From an uncultured Oscillospiraceae bacterium (GTDB taxonomy: Bacteria; Bacillota; Clostridia; Oscillospirales; Oscillospiraceae): a stretch of DNA of 39,090 nt. The position numbers and the translations under genes were made by a program. The notes under the pieces are model-generated. The model had not been told where the DNA came from and ran no database searches. It saw only the letters and a list, made by a program, of their open reading frames with translations. The first letter of the stretch is position 1. The number at the start of each line of letters is the position of its first letter. This document shows positions 31,358 to 39,090 of the stretch, in pieces. The stretch covers positions 63,829 to 102,918 of the forward strand of contig CAJTUD010000002.1 in NCBI GenBank assembly GCA_910579725.1, written 5' to 3'.

Positions 31358-32392
31358 TTACTTGGTCCAGTCCAAAATGACTTTTCCGGACTTTCCGCTG
31401 TTCATGGCAGCAAAGCCCTCCTCGAACTGGGTGTAATGGAAGCGATGGGTAATCACCGGCGTCAAATCCAGACCGCCCTGAACCATGTAGCTCATCTGGT
31501 GCCAGTTGTCCATCTTCCGACCATAAATACCCTGCAAGGTCAGACCTTTGCAGATGATGTTGTTCATGTCCATAGGCACAGGTACGTTGGAGATGCCAAG
31601 CAGACTGATCTTTCCTCCGTTGCGCATGACGGAGATCATCTGTTGGAGGCCCGCGCCGCTGCCGCTCATTTCCAGGCCAATGTCAAAGCCTTCCACCAGA
31701 CCTTGTTTGTGCATGACGGAGGGCAGGTCCTCGTTCTTCACGTTCACCGCCGCGTCCGCTCCCATTTTCCGGGCCAACTCCAGACGGTAATCGTTGATAT
31801 CTGTAATCACTACCCGGCGGGCGCCGGCATACTTGCAGATGCCCACAGCGATGATGCCGATAGGGCCCGCACCGGTAATCAGCACATCCTCTCCCACCAT
31901 ATCCCACATCAGAGCCGTATGGGTGGCGTTGCCGAAGGCATCAAAGAAGGATACCACATCCTCCGGCAGGCTCTCATCTATGATGATCACATTGCTCTCG
32001 GGAATGCAGACATACTCCGCAAAAGCCCCATCTCGGTCCACGCCTACGCCTTTGGTATCCTTGCACCACTGGATGTTGCCAGTATGGCAGTTGCGGCAGC
32101 GGCCGCAGGTGATGTGTCCCTCGCCGCTGACCCGCTGGCCCACCTTCAGACCCGCGACGCCCGCGCCCAGGGCGGCTACTTCGCCAACGTACTCATGGCC
32201 GATGACCATGGGAGGCCTGATGTGCTCTCTGGCCCAGGGGTCCCAGTTATAAATATGTACGTCGGTACCGCAAATGGCGGTTTTATGGATTTTGATCAGT
32301 ACCTGCCCAGGTCCCGGCTCCGGAATGGGAACCTGCCGGAGCTCCAGTCCGGGACCAGCAACCGGCTTAACCAGCGCGTCCATGAGCTGCAT
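31358..32392 (-). CDS. tdh: L-threonine 3-dehydrogenase
   Basis: Zinc-dependent, NAD-linked medium-chain dehydrogenase oxidising threonine to 2-amino-3-ketobutyrate, the substrate of Kbl. 344 residues, normal length. The catalytic zinc site is at CGTDVHIYNWDPWA (about 38-51) and GHEYVGEV (about 64-71). The structural zinc cluster is CGRCRNCHTGNIQWC (about 97-111), and the Rossmann motif is ITGAGPIGIIAVGI (about 171-184). ATG at 32392 follows AGGAGGAC. First gene of tdh-GNAT-kbl, behind a near-consensus promoter. Confidence 0.96.
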   Translation of the reverse strand: MQLMDALVKPVAGPGLELRQVPIPEPGPGQVLIKIHKTAICGTDVHIYNWDPWAREHIRPPMVIGHEYVGEVAALGAGVAGLKVGQRVSGEGHITCGRCRNCHTGNIQWCKDTKGVGVDRDGAFAEYVCIPESNVIIIDESLPEDVVSFFDAFGNATHTALMWDMVGEDVLITGAGPIGIIAVGICKYAGARRVVITDINDYRLELARKMGADAAVNVKNEDLPSVMHKQGLVEGFDIGLEMSGSGAGLQQMISVMRNGGKISLLGISNVPVPMDMNNIICKGLTLQGIYGRKMDNWHQMSYMVQGGLDLTPVITHRFHYTQFEEGFAAMNSGKSGKVILDWTK

Positions 32393-32449
32393 TACATTTG
32401 TCCTCCTAACAAAATCATTATAGACATGTTTTGTTCTCCTATTGCGAAC

Positions 32450-32478
32450 AGTATACGCCTTATACTGGAAAATGTCAA
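32450..32478 (-). promoter_or_regulatory. Promoter of the tdh-GNAT-kbl operon
   Basis: TTGACA (32478-32473), 17-bp spacer, TATACT (32455-32450) on the minus strand, about 50 bases before the tdh start codon. Confidence 0.88.
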
Positions 32479-32767
32479 CAACTGATTGACTCTCAGGTAA
32501 AATTTTTTGGCATCTGTACCATGTGCATTCCCTATCGGGAATACACCCGCCTGCTTGGCACCCCCAGTACCGGCAAATATATCTGCTGCGAAGGTGTCCT
32601 TCAGGCGGGCAAATTGACTTTTTGAGGATGCGGAGATCAATGCTGCGGACGCAACTTTCCGTGATGATGAAGCGATCAGAAAATAGATTAACGGCAGTGC
32701 TTCAACTTACTGTGCATCCGCACCAACGCGGTGTAAACAGCTGATTCCACAACTGCTGGTAAAAGGA
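32479..32767. other. Gene-poor region, possible decayed coding fragment
   Basis: No intact gene. On the plus strand 32622-32683 one frame reads DAEINAADATFRDDEAIRK and then stops, which looks protein-like and may be a remnant. The upstream part (MCIPYREYTRLLGTPSTG in another frame) may belong to the same broken gene. Family not recognised. Confidence 0.3.
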
Positions 32768-32807
32768 AAAGTAACAGCAAGGTGCTGTTACACCATGCTG
32801 TTACTTT
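32768..32807 (-). terminator. Terminator of cysE-cysS with alternative pairing
   Basis: Outer stem AAAGTAACAGCA (32768-32779) with 32796-32807. A third copy of TGCTGTTAC (32783-32791) can pair with the same left arm. The minus strand continues TTTTCCTTTT. Confidence 0.75.
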
Positions 32808-32875
32808 CTTTCAGATTTACAAAACATTTTTATGTGCGTAAATCTTTGAATTTTTCTGTCTCTTTCTGGCTTTTC

Positions 32876-34327
32876 CTATATCCGCTTCCATCTGGCTCCT
32901 TCCTTGGTATCGGTGACTTCAACCCCCAGTCCCTTCAGTTCCGCACGAATGCGGTCTGCCTCGGCAAAATTTTTCGCTTTCTTTGCCTCTGCCCGCCGCA
33001 GGACCAGTTCGTCAATAGCGCAGTCACCCTCGCCAACAATCACAATGCCGCCGGAGGCCGCTGTGGAAGCTTGGACCTTGGCGTCTGCTTCCCGCTTGGC
33101 GGCGGCCTTCTCCAAGAGGCTCAGCCCCAGGACCTGGTCGAAATCCGCCAGAAGAGCCAGCGTGGTGGCGTCGCCAGCTTGAACCTTCAGGGCGTCATAG
33201 AGAGCGGTGATCCCCAAAGAAGTGTTCAGATCGTTGCCCATGGCCTTGCGGAATTTCTCCTTCTGCTGGTCAAAGACGGCTTGGTCTACTTCTCCCTTCC
33301 CCGGCTGGAGGGCGGCGATACGGGCGATGAGCTTATGATACGCCCCCTGGGCGTTGTCCAGGTTCTCCCATGAAAACACCAGAGACTTACGGTAGTGGCT
33401 CTGAAGGCAGAAAAGGCGGTAGGCCAGAGGATCATAGCCTTTTTCCTCCACCACGGACAGCGTCAGCTTCTCTCCCTTGCTCTTGCTCATCTTGCCGGTG
33501 GTGGAGTTCAAATGCAGCACGTGCATCCAGAAATTGCACCATTTATGACCCAGATAAGCCTCACTCTGGGCGATCTCGTTGGTGTGGTGAGGAAAAGCGT
33601 TGTCGATGCCACCGCAGTGGATGTCCAGGTCCTCGCCCAGGTGCTTCATGGAGATCGCGGAGCACTCGATATGCCAGCCAGGGTACCCTACGCCCCAGGG
33701 AGAATCCCATTTGAGCGCCTGATCCTCGAACTTGGATTGGGTGAACCAGAGGACGAAGTCACTCTTATTGCGTTTGTTCCCGTCCTCCTCCACGCCCTCC
33801 CGGACGCCTACGACAAGGTCCTCGGCATCGTGGTCATTAAAGACGTAATACCGCTCCAGCTTGCTGGTATCAAAATAGATGTTGCCTCCAGCGTGGTAGG
33901 CATAGCCGGTGTCCAGAAGTCTGGTGATGAGCTGGATATACTCATGGATGCAGTTGGTGGCGGGCTCCACCACGTCGGGACGCTTGATGTTCAGCTTAGC
34001 GCAGTCGGAGAAAAAGGCATCGGTGTAGAAATGGGCAATGTCCATGATGGACTTGTTCTCCCGTTTAGCCCCTTTCAGCATTTTATCCTCTCCGGTGTCG
34101 GCATCACTGGACAGATGGCCCACATCGGTGATGTTCATGACGCGCTTGACGTTGTAGCCCTCGTAGCGCAGGAATTTTTCCAGCACATCCTCCATAAGGT
34201 AGCTGCGCAGGTTGCCAATGTGGGCAAAGTCGTAGACGGTAGGGCCGCAGGTGTACATCTTCACGATATCGGGATGGTTGGGGACAAACTCCTCCTTGCG
34301 GTGTGTAGCAGAATTGTACAGATACAT
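32876..34327 (-). CDS. cysS: Cysteinyl-tRNA synthetase
   Basis: Class I synthetase charging tRNA-Cys. 483 residues, normal length. Zinc-binding Cys in MYTCGPTVYDFAHIGN (about 24-39), where HIGN is the common Gram-positive form of HIGH. Further zinc ligands lie in GWHIECSAISMKHLG (about 205-219) and HHTNE, with KMSKS in GKMSKSKGE (about 268-276). The C-terminal DALR-like region ends KRI. ATG at 34327 follows AAGGAGAT. Located 14 bases after cysE, so one operon couples cysteine synthesis and charging. Confidence 0.98.
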   Translation of the reverse strand: MYLYNSATHRKEEFVPNHPDIVKMYTCGPTVYDFAHIGNLRSYLMEDVLEKFLRYEGYNVKRVMNITDVGHLSSDADTGEDKMLKGAKRENKSIMDIAHFYTDAFFSDCAKLNIKRPDVVEPATNCIHEYIQLITRLLDTGYAYHAGGNIYFDTSKLERYYVFNDHDAEDLVVGVREGVEEDGNKRNKSDFVLWFTQSKFEDQALKWDSPWGVGYPGWHIECSAISMKHLGEDLDIHCGGIDNAFPHHTNEIAQSEAYLGHKWCNFWMHVLHLNSTTGKMSKSKGEKLTLSVVEEKGYDPLAYRLFCLQSHYRKSLVFSWENLDNAQGAYHKLIARIAALQPGKGEVDQAVFDQQKEKFRKAMGNDLNTSLGITALYDALKVQAGDATTLALLADFDQVLGLSLLEKAAAKREADAKVQASTAASGGIVIVGEGDCAIDELVLRRAEAKKAKNFAEADRIRAELKGLGVEVTDTKEGARWKRI

Positions 34328-34341
34328 ATGGATAATCTCCT

Positions 34342-34986
34342 TTAATCAGGATTTTTTTCGTTTTCTTCCAGTTTTTTCTCCAGCTCCTCCACCCGGCGAG
34401 CGAGGGCTTCGATCTTTTGCAGCGTGGGGTTGACCACGTTGGTCTGGTCCACCTCGTCGGCATAGCGGCGGACCTTTTCGCCATTGATACGGACAATCTG
34501 AGCAGGCACACCCACAGCGGTGGCGTTGGCGGGCACATCCTGAAGCACTACCGCGCCTGCGGCGATGCGGGCGTTGTCATGAATGGTGATAGGGCCCAGA
34601 ACTCTCGCGCCGGAGCCCACAAGAACATTGTTTCCCAGCGTGGGGTGGCGCTTGCCGACATCTTTTCCGGTGCCCCCCAGGGTGACGCCCTGGTAGAGCA
34701 GGACGTCGTCGCCGATCTCAGTGGTCTCGCCGATCACAATGCCGGAACCGTGGTCGATGACCAGCCGTCTGCCGATGGCTGCGCCGGGGTGGATTTCAAT
34801 GCCGGTCCAGAACCGGGCCCACTGGGAAATACATCGGGCCAGGAAACAGAGGCGATGGCGGTGGAGCCAATGGGCAATCCTATAATAAACAATGGCATGG
34901 ACACCGGCGTACAAGAGGAAAATTTCCAATTTTCCTCTTGCGGCAGGGTCACGCTTCTGGTAAGCGGTCAGAGTTTCAAACAACAT
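34342..34986 (-). CDS. cysE: Serine O-acetyltransferase
   Basis: Makes O-acetylserine from serine and acetyl-CoA, the first step of cysteine synthesis. 214 residues from ATG 34986 (MLFETLTAYQKRDPAARG), preceded by AGAGGA. The N-terminal helical part is shorter than in E. coli CysE, as in other Gram-positive forms. The left-handed beta-helix of hexapeptide repeats (about 65-165) has GIEIHPGAAIGRRLVIDHGS, with the catalytic His/Asp region, and YQGVTLGGTG. The C-terminus adds a short coiled coil (KIEALARRVEELEKKLEENE) not present in all homologues. First gene of cysE-cysS behind a 240-base leader. Confidence 0.95.
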   Translation of the reverse strand: MLFETLTAYQKRDPAARGKLEIFLLYAGVHAIVYYRIAHWLHRHRLCFLARCISQWARFWTGIEIHPGAAIGRRLVIDHGSGIVIGETTEIGDDVLLYQGVTLGGTGKDVGKRHPTLGNNVLVGSGARVLGPITIHDNARIAAGAVVLQDVPANATAVGVPAQIVRINGEKVRRYADEVDQTNVVNPTLQKIEALARRVEELEKKLEENEKNPD

Positions 34987-35229
34987 ACGAGGGTCCTCTA
35001 TTGGTCTGATTTTTGCGTCCGAAGGGCGCAAAAGGGAGTGATTTCTGTTTGCAGTCCGGGATCTGCGCGGCCCCAGACGCCGGGCCTGTTTTTGCCGCCC
35101 GGCAAAAACAGGTAAAATGCTCTTAGAGCTGTGGGCTAAGAATATCCCTTAGACAGACAGACGCTGCGGCATGCCCATGGACAGACGCAGAAGTCCGGCG
35201 CACCAACGAAGGTACTGAAACAACACTAT
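34987..35229 (-). other. Long structured 5' leader of cysE-cysS, no recognised class
   Basis: About 240 bases between the expected transcript start and cysE. Hairpins: a perfect 13-bp CCTGTTTTTGCCG stem (about 35085-35112), CTTAG/CTAAG around 35122-35140, and TTTTGCG/CGCAAAA (about 35010-35032) near the Shine-Dalgarno. No T-box GGTACCGCG sequence, S-box core or cysteine-rich leader peptide is seen. A short uORF (MGMPQRLSV) is possible near 35175. Confidence 0.45.
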
Positions 35230-35235
35230 TTTATT

Positions 35236-35264
35236 ATATTACAATCCATCTTCCCCTGTGTCAA
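35236..35264 (-). promoter_or_regulatory. Promoter of cysE-cysS
   Basis: TTGACA (35264-35259), 17-bp spacer, TAATAT (35241-35236) on the minus strand; an overlapping TATAAT lies three bases further downstream. No gene is seen between here and 35428. Confidence 0.7.
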
Positions 35265-35428
35265 GAAAAGAAACCGCTCATCTTTCTGTGAAAAAAACAT
35301 GATTTTTCAGGAAAACCGCTGTCGGCCTGGACGCAGTCCACAAAGAACATATTAATAAAGTGTGGTACATTGTAGAGAAGCAATGGATAAGAGGCAGTAT
35401 ACCAAGGAAGAAAGCAGGTTTTCGCGCG

Positions 35429-35591
35429 GCAGAATTCTTTTGCGAAGAATATGCTTGATGCCAGTGCGCCGCTTCTTGTCATTTTACAGACGTTTGGACA
35501 TCAAAATGTGAATATCACCGCAATTTATTTGAAGATTGATATTGATGGACTACGGAAATGTACGCTGAATATCAGCGAATGGAAGGTATAG
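35429..35591 (+). pseudogene. C-terminal fragment of a tyrosine recombinase (fossil A)
   Basis: The frame reads FAKNMLDASAPLLVILQTFG, then HQNVNITAIYLKIDIDGLRK and a stop at 35589-35591. This is the GH...Y catalytic end of tyrosine recombinases, and the YLKIDIDGLRKC tail is typical of tandem-recombinase (RIT/Tn554-like) elements. The rest of the protein is missing. Confidence 0.7.
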
Positions 35592-35736
35592 TTGCGGGAG
35601 ATTACGTAAGGAAAAGGTCTTTGACCAAGCACATCCAAGACCATATCGCACTTTAGAAAGCGTCCGGGCTAAAATTTTTCACCAGGAGCAGGAGCTTCAA
35701 AAGTTTGACCACTACTATTTTTACAGTGGTTACTAG

Positions 35737-36432
35737 GGAATCAAAATCTCTATGGGGGCAGTGGAAAGTTTCATATATGTCAAAGGAGAAAGCTGCAACA
35801 GTTGGCGGCGAAAGGAAGTGCTGCTGCGTAACTTTGAACTGTATATGAAAGACCTGGGACTGAAACCTTATATTCCCGTTATAAAAACGCCGAAGAGCCG
35901 GACCCATTACATCCCACATATTTACATAAAGGCAGAACTGTGCCGCTTCTTTATGGCAATTGACAAATATCCCGATTCCTGTTTTTCTTCCAGAAATTTA
36001 GTGGATGCTGTCTTGTTCCGGTTTTTATACAGCATAGGTATCCGCGTTTCTGAAGCACTTGATTTGACGATTGCCGATTATGACCGCAGCGCAGATATTG
36101 CTGCGATCCGCTATAGAAAAAACAATCGCGACCGGCTCATTCCACTCCATCCCTCACTTGCCAAACGCATCCATGCATTTCTGGGCGAATTTCATAAAGA
36201 CCACAGCGTGGAAACGCCCCTTTTCCCCAGCACACAGATGTTAAGACTGGGAAAGAGTACGGTTTATAATCATTTTCATGATTGTCTTCTGCTGGCGGAT
36301 ATTCCGCACATTGGCCGCAGACCCAGAATTTATGATTTCCGTCATATCTACGCTACTTTTTTTAATTGGCCAATTATTAAAGGAAATTTGCACATCTATG
36401 GGCACTTTGTTGTTAGTTGTAAACAATTTTAG
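35737..36432 (+). pseudogene. Truncated tyrosine recombinase (fossil B)
   Basis: Open from just after a stop at 35734-35736; the first ATG is at 35752. About 226 residues covering the core-binding domain and half of the catalytic domain: YSIGIRVSEALDL (catalytic Arg), YRKNNRDRLIPLHPSL (beta-hairpin Lys region) and PRIYDFRHIYAT (HxxR region). It then breaks into unrelated sequence, so the distal His and Tyr are absent and it should be inactive. A possible N-terminal part lies before the stop (QELQKFDHYYFYSGY). It is the second of a tandem set, like the A-B-C recombinase trios. Confidence 0.72.
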
Positions 36433-36990
36433 AAACAAACTTTTGTTAAAGCAGCATAAAAACTTTGCTTTTGGTTTGCGCATGGCATAAGAGGTTAGTA
36501 AAGTTGCAGATCGTGAAAACTTTAGCCTAAACTCTCTTTTTATCTTGACCTTTTACTGCTATAGTTATATTATGCAGGTGAACCGTTGAAGATAGTTTTG
36601 GCTGCAAAATGGATAACTCTTGGAATTAAAGAAAATTTAGGTTTGGAACAGCAAGTCTCACCCAAAAATTTGAAGATAAAGAGGGAATCCTTGTGACTGA
36701 ACTCTATATTTCCTCATTAAGTGACTACTTTAGTGCTATTGAAGACTTGAAAACTTACTATCCGGTATCAATGATGACAAACTCCCTCCCTTTCGTGTTG
36801 TGCATCCAATAATAGCTTTCTAGCAGAACTACGCACAGGTATATCTTTTGCGGAGAGTTCTCAACTGACAATTTTTATCCTCCTTTTCAGTCTGAAAAAT
36901 TTGTCCTTTAAGTGCAATTCTAGTGTTTCACACCCTCCTATGGACCCCATTCAGAGGCCGTTTTTGGTGGAAAAAGAATAAGGACATGGA
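36433..36990. other. AT-rich, gene-free decayed DNA
   Basis: No open frame with recognisable protein similarity. Composition is clearly more AT-rich than the flanks. Probably eroded mobile-element sequence between recombinase fossils. Confidence 0.4.
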
Positions 36991-37009
36991 TTTGCAGTAG
37001 AAAAGATCT

Positions 37010-37440
37010 GCGGAACCTGATCCCGTATCTTTCTGCATATATGGGGCATAGCCCAATATTATTTGCGTTTGACTTCAGAGATTTATCCTGAAATGGTGGA
37101 GATGCTGAATGCATGGATATTGTTCTTCAAGACGGCAGATGCTGTGAAAACTCCTGATCTCCCTTATTCCATCTTGCAGTTTTTCAACTCATATCTCTCT
37201 GGGCAAAAAATGCAAGTCGGAATACAGCCATATCCTACGCCACAACATTCAAACAGTTCTTTCTGTTTTGTGAAGAATCAAAGCAGTTGAAAGTGGAACG
37301 ACTGACCTTAAACCTTATCAATGAAATCCGGGAAAAGGTTTACATTCACTGGCTTTCCTATAAAAAAGCTACAAGGCCGGTTAAAGAATATGGGTATTTC
37401 CCAATTATAGCAGAGGCATTGAATGAGGCGAATGGCCTTA
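37010..37440 (+). pseudogene. Fused fragments of two further tyrosine recombinases (fossils C and D)
   Basis: LRNLIPYLSAYMGHSP (about 37014-37060), then after a frame slip YYLRLTSEIYPEMVEML, is the C-terminus of a second recombinase type. Immediately after comes LQFFNSYLSGQK, then after another slip NTAISYATTFKQFFLFCEES and KQLKVERLTLNLINEI, the N-terminal core-binding domain of a third type. The C-end to N-start junction is as expected for consecutive genes of a three-recombinase element. Frameshifts make all of it non-functional. Confidence 0.68.
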
Positions 37441-37493
37441 TTTTAGACGAAAACATCTTTTAGAAATCATTAACAGTAAAGGGGCTGATACCA

Positions 37494-38072
37494 ATGAACG
37501 GCAAATGGGATGAACAAGCCCATTATTATAATGACGGCGATCAATACGTCTGGACACCTGCGGAGGGTATTGGTAGACAGATTGGCATTTGCGGTGAAGA
37601 TGCGAACAAAGGCTATGGGCTTGCCATCTATGAGATAGCAGGTGACGAGGCCCGCATATTCTTATATACTGCTCCTCGGAAATTTTATTCTGGCGGTGCA
37701 GAAACTCGTCTTTGGATGCAGGACGGGGTAATACTGGGACTGCCAACGGCGGAAATGGTATCTTCTGTCACGCTTGTTTCTGAAAGCGAGGATAGCACTC
37801 CGGCCCAGGTGGACAACCCTGCTATGATTGCCGCCTTGCTGGAGTCATATAGCGGTGATAGCGTCCAAGCGCCAACTGGCGAGAGCTGGGTAAGCGGCGC
37901 TTTAATTATGCACCACAAGGATTTTCCTTTTCTCCAATATGAGATTGAGTACTGCTACTCGCCGGATCAGGAAATATCCTATTGCCAAAACGCAGATCGT
38001 GAATGGTTTCCATTGCCCGCTGAGTGGCTTTCGGTTCTTTCAGAACACGACTTCCCCATTCGGAATGAGTGA
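37494..38072 (+). CDS. Protein of unknown function in the mobile region
   Basis: 192 residues from ATG 37494 (MNGKWDEQAHYYNDGDQYV), preceded by AAAGGGG. Acidic and soluble, with no signal peptide or membrane segment. The N-terminal half is beta-rich with aromatic and Gly residues (TPAEGIGRQIGICGEDANKG, ARIFLYTAPRKFYSGGAETR); the C-terminal half has FPFLQYEIEYCYSPDQEISY. I do not recognise the family. It lies between recombinase fossils and a mobilization gene and is probably mobile-element cargo. It is intact, unlike its left neighbours. Confidence 0.6.
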   Translation: MNGKWDEQAHYYNDGDQYVWTPAEGIGRQIGICGEDANKGYGLAIYEIAGDEARIFLYTAPRKFYSGGAETRLWMQDGVILGLPTAEMVSSVTLVSESEDSTPAQVDNPAMIAALLESYSGDSVQAPTGESWVSGALIMHHKDFPFLQYEIEYCYSPDQEISYCQNADREWFPLPAEWLSVLSEHDFPIRNE

Positions 38073-38192
38073 GAAAAAACGCAGATGAGGCGGTGCGGGC
38101 TGTGGTGCTGGTGATTATCTATGTCGTATGATATCTTCCCTTAACAAGAGCATACAAAAACACAACAATTTAATAGGCTGTCAACCTTACGC

Positions 38193-38229
38193 AAAACACC
38201 GCTTTTGCTAAAAACGAAGCGGTGTTTTT
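38193..38229 (+). terminator. Rho-independent terminator
   Basis: AAAACACCGCTT (38193-38204) with AAGCGGTGTTTT (38217-38228) and a five-T run. It ends the upstream unknown gene. Confidence 0.8.
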
Positions 38230-38324
38230 GTATGTGTTCTGGACATCGTGACCAGAAGCGCCCCCGCCCGGTTTCACCGTTCCGTCCACGGAGGCTCTGC
38301 CGGATATATCCCCCAGAGCTGCCC

Positions 38325-38348
38325 CCTTTCCCTGGATAGGGAAAGGGC
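38325..38348. repeat. Inverted repeat upstream of mobC
   Basis: CCCTTTCCCT (38325-38334) and AGGGAAAGGG (38339-38348), loop GGAT, in a C/G-rich stretch. Could be part of an oriT or a mobC leader hairpin. Other parts of 38230-38538 hold nothing else that I can name. Confidence 0.45.
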
Positions 38349-38538
38349 GGGGGGATAGGGTCGAACCGCTTCCTCTCAATTCGCGTTCTTTCCACGGCTG
38401 ATGTGTTGAAAATTAACAATCTCAAAGTCTTGCCCCGCAAGGGTTTCCAGCTCCGGTTTCATAGGGGCTGGTATAGTATCATTCCCCACCCCCGATTTAT
38501 CGAAATACTGTCAACATTTGAATTTATGGGAGGTTTCT

Positions 38539-38940
38539 ATGAACAGTAAAAAATCAACGTTTTGCAGCCCCCAAAGTCCGTCAACTGTGGTTGTGGGAAA
38601 GAAACGTATTCGGAACACGCTGCTCCATGTTTGGCTGTCTTCAGATGAACGGGCAAAAATCCAGGAGCGCATGGCGGATGTGGGTATCCGCAACCTTTCA
38701 GCCTATGTGCGGAAAATGGCCCTCAACGGTTATGTGCTCCATGTTGACCTCGCTCCCGTCAAAGACATTGTTTCTTTGCAACGGCGTTGTGCGAATAACC
38801 TCAATCAAATCGCGGTCCGAGCGAATATCAACGGCGAGGTTTACCCGGATGAAATCAAGGCCCTGCAAAAAGATTATGCGGACTTATGGGGGCCGCTTTC
38901 CGAACTGCTGGAGAGGCTTTCGGAGGTGGTTGCGCTATAA
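38539..38940 (+). CDS. mobC: MobC-like mobilization (relaxosome accessory) protein
   Basis: 133 residues from ATG 38539 (MNSKKSTFCSPQSP), preceded by GGGAGG. Family members bind oriT DNA and help the relaxase open it during conjugative mobilization. The middle has the ribbon-helix-helix-like segment HVWLSSDERAKIQERMADVG, then IRNLSAYVRKMALNGYVLHV. The C-terminal MobC signature is LQRRCANNLNQIAVRANING. The relaxase gene would be expected just past the right edge. Intact, so the mobilizable element on the right may be live. Confidence 0.85.
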   Translation: MNSKKSTFCSPQSPSTVVVGKKRIRNTLLHVWLSSDERAKIQERMADVGIRNLSAYVRKMALNGYVLHVDLAPVKDIVSLQRRCANNLNQIAVRANINGEVYPDEIKALQKDYADLWGPLSELLERLSEVVAL

Positions 38941-38982
38941 GCGCGTAAGGCCCAGGAGCGATAGCGACAGGGCCGCAGACAG

Positions 38983-39083
38983 GGAAGCCTCTGGACACGG
39001 TGTCCAGAGGCTTCCGGCGGGTTTGGGGTGCAACCCCAACAAGCATTTTCGCAAAGCGAGAATTGCAAGTGTTATACACTTGC
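38983..39083. repeat. Cluster of inverted repeats after mobC, candidate oriT region
   Basis: Three perfect inverted repeats in 100 bp: a 16-bp arm pair (38983-38998 and 39000-39015, GGAAGCCTCTGGACAC), TTGGGGT/ACCCCAA (39023-39029 and 39033-39039), and GCAAGTG/CACTTGC (39065-39071 and 39077-39083). Dense short palindromes beside a mob gene are typical of transfer origins; no nic site can be assigned. Confidence 0.5.
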
Positions 39084-39090
39084 CCTGCTT

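Noticed and set aside
32392..32640. 82-codon minus-strand frame upstream of tdh
   Set aside because: It contains the tdh promoter and Shine-Dalgarno and has no protein-like features.
1..39090. tRNA, rRNA or CRISPR arrays
   Set aside because: No tRNA-like T-loop/acceptor pattern, rRNA segment or regularly spaced repeat was found by reading. The tandem repeats at 23515-23607 are riboswitch aptamers.

Overview
The window reads as a chromosomal segment of a Gram-positive, low-oxygen gut-type clostridium, most likely Oscillospiraceae (Bacillota). That placement is an inference from moderately GC-rich housekeeping genes, near-consensus sigma-A promoters, strong Shine-Dalgarno sequences, a SAM-I riboswitch, a valine T-box, c-di-GMP-I riboswitches and an S-layer-homology surface protein. 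No rRNA, tRNA or CRISPR array is visible.

Layout. 1-5.8 kb: a partial Xaa-Pro aminopeptidase, metK under a SAM-I riboswitch, a small membrane-protein/XRE-regulator pair, and ftsEX. 5.9-12.4 kb: a catabolic island in which ygeY, ygeW and arcC (minus strand) diverge from a YheO/DauR-type regulator and a large fold-type II PLP enzyme (plus strand). 12.5-14.6 kb: two small genes around a repeat-rich operator region, a structured non-coding stretch, and threonine synthase. 14.7-19.7 kb: a T-box-controlled operon of two YcxB-like membrane proteins, valS and an APH-like kinase. 19.8-24.8 kb: a phase-variable surface-protein locus. 25.0-27.9 kb: an unknown conserved-looking gene, greA and lysS. 28.1-28.5 kb: a decayed IS630-type transposase. 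29-32.5 kb: tdh, a double-GNAT protein and kbl. 32.8-35.3 kb: cysE-cysS. 35.3-39.1 kb: a graveyard of tandem tyrosine recombinases followed by a mobilizable-element region (mobC, candidate oriT).

The most interesting system is at 19.8-24.8 kb. A 1165-residue secreted protein (signal peptide, BspA-like repeats, von Willebrand A domain with a MIDAS motif, InlB-like repeat, three SLH domains) is preceded by two tandem c-di-GMP-I (GEMM-I) aptamers. Upstream of these lies a 248-bp element bounded by 22-bp inverted repeats (20/22 identical), and 10 bp beyond that is the stop codon of an intact tyrosine recombinase. The element carries an extended -10 promoter and a bidirectional terminator. As assembled, the promoter points away from the surface-protein gene and into the recombinase gene as antisense. 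Inversion would aim it through the riboswitches at the adhesin. I infer a two-layer circuit: a DNA-inversion ON/OFF switch gating a c-di-GMP-sensed surface adhesin. It resembles in logic, but not in parts, the phase-variable and c-di-GMP-controlled loci known from Clostridioides difficile.

Other regulatory points: the divergent ygeY/regulator promoters share an interval with two A-tract direct repeats. The SAM-I riboswitch and T-box have recognisable promoters and terminators. The cysE leader is long and structured but has no T-box signature.
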